In this document: piece by piece, positions 6,076-9,301 of the stretch
How the letters are laid out: the number at the start of each line of letters is the position of its first letter
Numbering within the stretch: position 1 is the stretch's first letter
From: an uncultured Clostridia bacterium
GTDB taxonomy: Bacteria > Bacillota > Clostridia > Oscillospirales > Acutalibacteraceae
Direction: 5' to 3'
Assembly (NCBI GenBank): GCA_947165615.1
Contig: CAMVBD010000028.1
Location: 1-9,301 of the forward strand
DNA length: 9,301 bases
Notes under the pieces: generated by a model
What the model was told of the DNA's origin: nothing
The model's input: only the letters and a program-made list of their open reading frames with translations
The model's database searches: none
Translations under genes and position numbers: made by a program

Positions 6076-7176
6076 TTATTCAAAGAGTTCCGCGGCCTGT
6101 TTCATGGCGTCGGTTACGGGGACGTGCTGGGGACAGGTCTTTTCGCATTTTTTGCAGGCGATGCAGGCGGAGGCCGGCGCGGCCGCCTCGACGGCGCTGC
6201 CGTATTTTTCTTTTCCGGCGGCGGTCTGTCCGCTGACAAGGTGCTCGTTGAGCGCGGCGATGACCTCGGGAATGCGGATGCCCTTGGGGCAGCCCTCGAG
6301 ACAGTAGCCGCAGGCCGTGCAGGGGACGGCGGCGGAGGTCTTCAAAATCTCCTGCGCCCTGCGGATGACCGCCCGCTCCTCTTCGTTCAGGGGCTGAAAG
6401 TCTTTCATGTACGACAGGTTATCCTGCATCTGCTGCACGTTCGACATGCCGGACAGCACGGTCATGACGCCGTCCAGAGACGCCGCAAACCGGATGGCCC
6501 ACGAGGCGGGGGAGGCGTCGGGGTGCACCTGCCGCATCAGGCGCTGGACCTCCTCCGGCGGGTCGGCGAGTTTTCCGCCCTTGACCGGCTCCATAACGAC
6601 GATCTGCTTTCCGTGCGCGCGGGCGACCTCGTAGTTTCTGCGCGAGGCGATCTTGTCGTTTTCCCAGTCGGCGTAGTTGATCTGCAACTGCACGAATTCC
6701 ACGTCCGGGTGCTTGGTCAGGATCTCGTCGAGGAGTTCCGGTCCGTCGTGGAACGAAAACCCGTAGTGGCGGATGAGGCCCTCTTTTTTCTTTTCCTTGA
6801 CAAAGTCCCACAGGTCGAACTTGTCGTACCGGCGCAGGTTGGACCCGAGAAGCGTATGCAGCAGGTAATAGTCGAAGTACCCGGCGCCCGTGCGGCTGAG
6901 GCTGGTCTCAAACTGGTTTTTGACCATTTTTTCGGTCATGCCCGGAAACGCGGCGTTGATCTTGGTCGCCAGTGTGAAGCGCTCGCGGTCGTAGCGGTCC
7001 ACCAGCGCCTTTTTTGCGGCGGCTTCGCTGCCGGGGTAGATGTAGGCGGTGTCAAAATAGGTAAAGCCCGCCTCCATAAACAGGTCCACCATGGTCTTGA
7101 CCTGCTCGACGTCGATGGACGCCAGTTTTTTCGGCAGGCGCATAAGCCCGAAGCCCAGTTTTTTCGGAGACTCCAT
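6076..7176 (-). CDS. Aldo/keto reductase with C-terminal 4Fe-4S domain
   Basis: This 366-residue cytoplasmic oxidoreductase has an N-terminal (beta/alpha)8 aldo/keto reductase domain (about 1-265) with the complete catalytic tetrad: Asp42 in FDTA, Tyr47, Lys72 in ATKIN and His107 in YYLLH. The NAD(P)H-binding end of the barrel is represented by MEPVKGG (195-201) and SGMSNVQQM (242-250). A ferredoxin-like C-terminus follows with two four-Cys clusters, Cys286/289/292/296 (CTACGYCLEGCP) and Cys338/341/344/348 (CIACKKCEKTCP). This architecture is a known subfamily (COG1453-like), common in anaerobic Clostridia; the physiological substrate is generally unknown. The start at 7176 is supported by AAAGGAG at 7193-7187, 10 bases upstream, and by the adjacent promoter. 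The gene has its own promoter and terminator, so it is monocistronic and divergent from obg. Codon use fits the GC-rich host. Confidence 0.93.
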   Translation of the reverse strand: MESPKKLGFGLMRLPKKLASIDVEQVKTMVDLFMEAGFTYFDTAYIYPGSEAAAKKALVDRYDRERFTLATKINAAFPGMTEKMVKNQFETSLSRTGAGYFDYYLLHTLLGSNLRRYDKFDLWDFVKEKKKEGLIRHYGFSFHDGPELLDEILTKHPDVEFVQLQINYADWENDKIASRRNYEVARAHGKQIVVMEPVKGGKLADPPEEVQRLMRQVHPDASPASWAIRFAASLDGVMTVLSGMSNVQQMQDNLSYMKDFQPLNEEERAVIRRAQEILKTSAAVPCTACGYCLEGCPKGIRIPEVIAALNEHLVSGQTAAGKEKYGSAVEAAAPASACIACKKCEKTCPQHVPVTDAMKQAAELFE

Positions 7177-7209
7177 TTTTTATTCGCTCCTTTGTATAAA
7201 TTTACACCG

Positions 7210-7238
7210 ATTATATCATAAGCCCGCCGAAAATACAA
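7210..7238 (-). promoter_or_regulatory. Promoter of the aldo/keto reductase gene
   Basis: On the minus strand, TTGTAT (7238-7233), a 17-base spacer and a perfect TATAAT (7215-7210) are seen. The -10 is preceded by TGA, giving an extended -10 (TGnTATAAT) that compensates for the weak -35. Transcription would start near 7203, about 27 bases before the ATG. Confidence 0.6.
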
Positions 7239-7283
7239 GAGGGAAGACCGGACTGAAAATTTTGAAAAAATTGGATTTTCCTA

Positions 7284-7312
7284 TTTATATTTCTTTTCAG
7301 ATATGTTACAAT
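7284..7312 (+). promoter_or_regulatory. Promoter of obg
   Basis: TTTATA (7284-7289), a 17-base spacer and TACAAT (7307-7312) are seen, with TGT just before the -10 (extended -10). The start point would be near 7319, leaving a short AT-rich leader with the weak binding site AAAAAGG (7334-7340) 10 bases before the ATG at 7351. Confidence 0.5.
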
Positions 7313-7350
7313 ATATTGATTGACTTTGTAAAGAAAAAGGAAATACTTTT

Positions 7351-8625
7351 ATGTTCATCGACTACGCGAAAATCAAGATCAAGGCGGGCAACGGCGGCAA
7401 CGGCGCCGTCGCGTTCCACCGCGAAAAATTCGTCGCGTCCGGGGGGCCCGACGGCGGCGACGGCGGCAAGGGCGGCGACGTGGTGTTCGTCGCGGACGAC
7501 CATCTGTCCACGCTTGCGGACTTCCGCTACAAGTCCAAGTATACGGCCGAAAACGGCGCCAACGGCTCCGGCAGCCGCAAGACCGGCAAAAGCGGCAAGG
7601 ACCTGATTATCAAGGTCCCGCGCGGCACCATCATCAAGGAAGCCGAGTCCGGCGTCGTGCTGGCGGACATTTCGGGGGACGAGCCCTTTGTCTGCGCCAA
7701 GGGCGGCAAGGGCGGCTGGGGCAACCAGCACTTTTCCACCTCCACGCGCCAGACGCCCCGCTTTGCAAGAGACGGCTATCCGGGAGAGAGCTGGGAAGTC
7801 ATTCTGGAACTCAAACTCCTGGCGGACGTGGGGCTTCTCGGGTATCCCAACGTCGGCAAAAGCACGCTCATTTCCGTCGTCAGCGAGGCAAAGCCCGTCA
7901 TCGCCGACTATCATTTTACGACCCTGACGCCGGTGCTGGGCGTCGTGCGCATGGACGAGGAGACGTCCTTCGTCATGGCGGACATCCCGGGCCTTATCGA
8001 AGGCGCGAACGAGGGCGTCGGCCTCGGGCACCGCTTTCTGCGCCACGTGGAGCGCTGCCGGATGCTGGTGCACATCGTCGACGTCTCGGGCAGCGAGGGC
8101 AGAGACCCCGTCGGGGATTTTCTGACCATCAACGAGGAACTGAAAAAGTTCAATCCCGAACTTGCCGAGTGCCCCCAGATCGTTGCCGGCAACAAGATCG
8201 ACATGGCGACCGACGAGCAGCGCGAGGCGTTCCGGCAGTATATTGCCGGCCTCGGGCTCCCGTATTACGAGATCTGCGCCCCCATTTCCGAGGGCACACA
8301 GGAACTCATCAACGCCGTGGCGGCGAAACTTGCGACTCTTCCGCCCGTCCGGCGCTATGAAGCCGAGCCCGTGCCGATGGAGGTCCTCGAGCGCAGGAAG
8401 GAGGACGCCGGCTTCAAGGTCACGCGCGACGGCGACGACTTCTACGTCGAGGCGGAGTGGCTTATAAAGATCCTCAACAAGACCGACATGGACGACTACG
8501 AAAGCCTGCAGTACTTCCAGCGCGTACTGGAGTCCAGCGGCATCCTCGCGGCCCTTGTCGAACGCGGCGTCAAGGAGGGCGACAACGTCCATATCTACGA
8601 CCTGGAGTTCGAGTATGTTCCGTAA
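7351..8625 (+). CDS. obg: Obg family GTPase (ObgE/CgtA)
   Basis: Obg is an essential GTPase that binds the 50S ribosomal subunit, acts in late assembly and links growth to nucleotide stress. The 424-residue product has all three domains. The glycine-rich Obg fold (about 1-158) contains the typical GGPDGGDGGKGGDV and GGKGGWGN stretches. The G domain (about 159-330) has G1 GYPNVGKS (164-171), G2 YHFTT (187-191), G3 DIPG (211-214) and G4 NKID (281-284). The G5 region is APIS (310-313) rather than the usual SA order. The C-terminal OCT domain (about 345-424) ends in the IYDLEFEY motif typical of the Firmicutes form. Length and order fit the family. The start agrees with the conserved MFIDYAKI N-terminus. 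The 3' end overlaps the mrnC start by 11 bases, suggesting cotranscription. The codons are very GC-rich (48 of 60 bases at 7441-7500). Confidence 0.97.
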   Translation: MFIDYAKIKIKAGNGGNGAVAFHREKFVASGGPDGGDGGKGGDVVFVADDHLSTLADFRYKSKYTAENGANGSGSRKTGKSGKDLIIKVPRGTIIKEAESGVVLADISGDEPFVCAKGGKGGWGNQHFSTSTRQTPRFARDGYPGESWEVILELKLLADVGLLGYPNVGKSTLISVVSEAKPVIADYHFTTLTPVLGVVRMDEETSFVMADIPGLIEGANEGVGLGHRFLRHVERCRMLVHIVDVSGSEGRDPVGDFLTINEELKKFNPELAECPQIVAGNKIDMATDEQREAFRQYIAGLGLPYYEICAPISEGTQELINAVAAKLATLPPVRRYEAEPVPMEVLERRKEDAGFKVTRDGDDFYVEAEWLIKILNKTDMDDYESLQYFQRVLESSGILAALVERGVKEGDNVHIYDLEFEYVP

Positions 8626-8974
8626 AAAGAAACGGGACGTCCCCGCTCCCGCCCAAAAACCGGACAGGCTTTCGGCCGACCCCGCCTTTTCGGGGCTTTC
8701 GATCCCGGTCGCAAACGAAACGGCGCTCGGCTTCAACGGTCTGACGCTGGCGTTTCTCGGCGACGCGGTATACGAACTCATGGTCCGCAGCGCCGTCCTT
8801 GCCCGCTCTCCCGGCAAGGCCGCCGACCTGCACAAAAAAACGATCGGCTACGCCAACGCCGCCTTTCAGGCCGAGGCGGCAAGACGCCTGCTGCCGGAAT
8901 TGACCGAGGACGAAAAAGCGGCCTTTCTGCGCGGGCGCAACGCCAGCCCCGGTCACGTGCCCAAAAACAAAAGC
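8615..8974 (+). CDS. mrnC: Mini-ribonuclease III, C-terminal part missing
   Basis: Mini-III is a short RNase III without an RNA-binding domain that trims 23S rRNA precursors. The ATG at 8615 has GGAG (8604-8607) 7 bases upstream and overlaps the last 11 bases of obg in another frame. After a basic, Pro-rich N-terminal extension (about 1-38), the family motifs appear in order: GFNGLTLAFLGDAVYEL (39-55, acidic pair Asp50 and Glu54), DLHKKT (71-76) and the signature RGRNASPGHVPKN (106-118). Homology stops there, at about 8974. The expected second acidic motif (EALxGYLYL type) and the last helices, about 25-40 residues, are absent, so this form should be inactive. The frame stays open to the window end at 9301, but those codons are antisense to a Bacteroidales-type gene and look non-coding. 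Truncation coincides with the composition change described at 8960-8975. Confidence 0.8.
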
Positions 8975-8975
8975 G
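8960..8975. other. Junction between Clostridia-type and Bacteroidales-type sequence
   Basis: Left of this point the DNA is an intact obg-mrnC unit in GC-rich codons. Right of it the mrnC homology is gone, and a terminator plus a Bacteroidales-type gene 3' end run on the opposite strand. The A-rich stretch at 8963-8972 can serve both as the mrnC codons for PKNK and as the terminator U-tract of the minus-strand gene, so the breakpoint lies inside a short stretch that fits both sides. No insertion-sequence end, target-site duplication or integrase is visible. Confidence 0.65.
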
Positions 8976-9000
8976 GCGCCTCGTGTGTTCGAGGCGCCGT
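8963..9000 (-). terminator. Intrinsic terminator of the Bacteroidales-type gene
   Basis: A ten-base stem, CGGCGCCTCG (8974-8983) with CGAGGCGCCG (8990-8999) and a six-base loop, is followed on the minus strand by TTTTGTTTTT (complement of 8963-8972). It lies about 50 bases after the stop codon at 9052-9050. On the plus strand no T-run follows, so it acts on the minus strand. Confidence 0.7.
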
Positions 9001-9014
9001 TTCAAAAATCCTAA

Positions 9015-9042
9015 GTCCCATTTCGTCACGCCGAAGTGGGAC
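9015..9042 (-). other. Second hairpin downstream of the Bacteroidales-type gene
   Basis: GTCCCA (9042-9037, minus strand) pairs with TGGGAC (9020-9015), and inside it, past one mismatch, TTCG pairs with CGAA around a GCGTGA loop. It lies 8 bases past the stop codon and upstream of the strong terminator. The T-stretch after it is interrupted (TTAGGATTTTT), so it may be a weak first terminator or a 3' end stabiliser. Confidence 0.45.
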
Positions 9043-9049
9043 ATCGTTA

Positions 9050-9301
9050 TCAATTCACAAACACTTTACGTCCATTGCGGATGTAAATGCCACGGGTAGG
9101 ATGCTCCACCACACGGCCCTGCAGGTCGTAGTAACGGTCGTCCTTCACAGTCTCCTCCACGTGCACTTCGTTCACGCCGGAAACCGTCTGGCTGAAGTCC
9201 ATCGTGAACGTTCCGTCAAACTCATTGGAGCTGGCATTGGCAAAATCTGCCATATCCAAATACACCTTGTTGGCAGACAAGTCCGTGCCACTATACTTGT
9301 A
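9050..9301 (-). CDS. C-terminal end of a Bacteroidales-type secreted protein
   Basis: The last 83 codons and the stop of a gene that begins beyond the window are visible; the frame is open through 9301, and the internal TTG at 9280 is not a convincing start. The sequence contains SANKVYLDM followed by an FxMDF strand, an acidic spacer and the closing tail RYYDLQGRVV ... GIYIRNGRKVFVN. The YDLQGRxV-P-xGIYIxNGKK tail is characteristic of the C-termini of many Prevotella/Bacteroides surface and secreted proteins (BspA-type leucine-rich-repeat proteins and glycan-degrading enzymes). From this fragment the upstream domains, and so the function, cannot be known. Base composition is near even, unlike the GC-rich obg side. 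Two hairpins lie downstream, the second a good terminator. Presence next to a broken Clostridia mrnC is unexpected. Confidence 0.75.
   Translation of the reverse strand, partial: YKYSGTDLSANKVYLDMADFANASSNEFDGTFTMDFSQTVSGVNEVHVEETVKDDRYYDLQGRVVEHPTRGIYIRNGRKVFVN

Noticed and set aside
6124..7221. A 365-codon plus-strand open frame across the aldo/keto reductase gene
   Set aside because: It is antisense to a gene with a full catalytic tetrad and two Cys clusters. Its product is low-complexity (Arg/Gly/His/Val rich), as expected from GC-rich shadow frames.
7306..8835. A 509-codon minus-strand open frame across obg and mrnC
   Set aside because: It is antisense to the certain obg gene, with no binding site or recognisable domain. 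GC-rich codons on one strand leave few stops on the other.

Overview
This window looks like accessory and housekeeping DNA from a GC-rich member of the Clostridia, most likely the Oscillospiraceae/Ruminococcaceae. Near its right end it runs into sequence of a different, Bacteroidales-like character. The Clostridia assignment rests on the AGGAGG-type ribosome binding sites, sigma-A style promoters, secreted proteins with type I dockerins, a DUF1292 (YrzB-like) protein, and an Obg GTPase whose gene overlaps a Mini-III RNase gene. The Bacteroidales assignment of the last ~330 bases rests on a protein C-terminus with the YDLQGR ... GIYIRNGRK tail typical of that order. No mobile element, RNA gene or CRISPR array was recognised.

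Layout. Positions 1-336 (minus) hold the 5' part of a lipoprotein gene with a long Pro/Thr/Ala/Ser linker. A divergent promoter region (337-563) separates it from a plus-strand operon: a secreted InlB-like-repeat protein with a C-terminal dockerin (564-1775), a secreted SH3-like / four Ig-like / dockerin protein (1819-3333), and a DUF1292 protein (3347-3628). This operon ends in a bidirectional terminator (about 3649-3692), which it shares with a convergent minus-strand pair. That pair is an AT-rich gene for a secreted LCAT-family alpha/beta hydrolase (5810-4137), coupled through an ATGA stop/start overlap to a three-helix membrane protein (4140-3721). An aldo/keto reductase with two 4Fe-4S motifs (7176-6076, minus) has its own promoter and terminator. 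Divergent from it are obg (7351-8625) and mrnC (from 8615). The mrnC homology breaks off at about 8974, just where the terminator of the Bacteroidales-type gene (minus, ending at 9050) begins.

How the genes fit together. The dockerin pair, the lipoprotein and the LCAT-like hydrolase all carry export signals, so the left two thirds is mainly a cell-surface or secretome region. Neither dockerin protein carries a recognisable catalytic domain, so they look like adhesive or structural parts. Obg and Mini-III act in ribosome assembly and 23S rRNA maturation, a sensible functional pair. The hydrolase/membrane-protein pair stands out by base composition and may be an acquisition. The right-hand junction is most simply an assembly chimera, although a true insertion cannot be excluded from sequence alone.

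Limits: family names come from recognising motifs by eye, and no database search or structure prediction was run. Base-composition statements come from counting a few sample lines.
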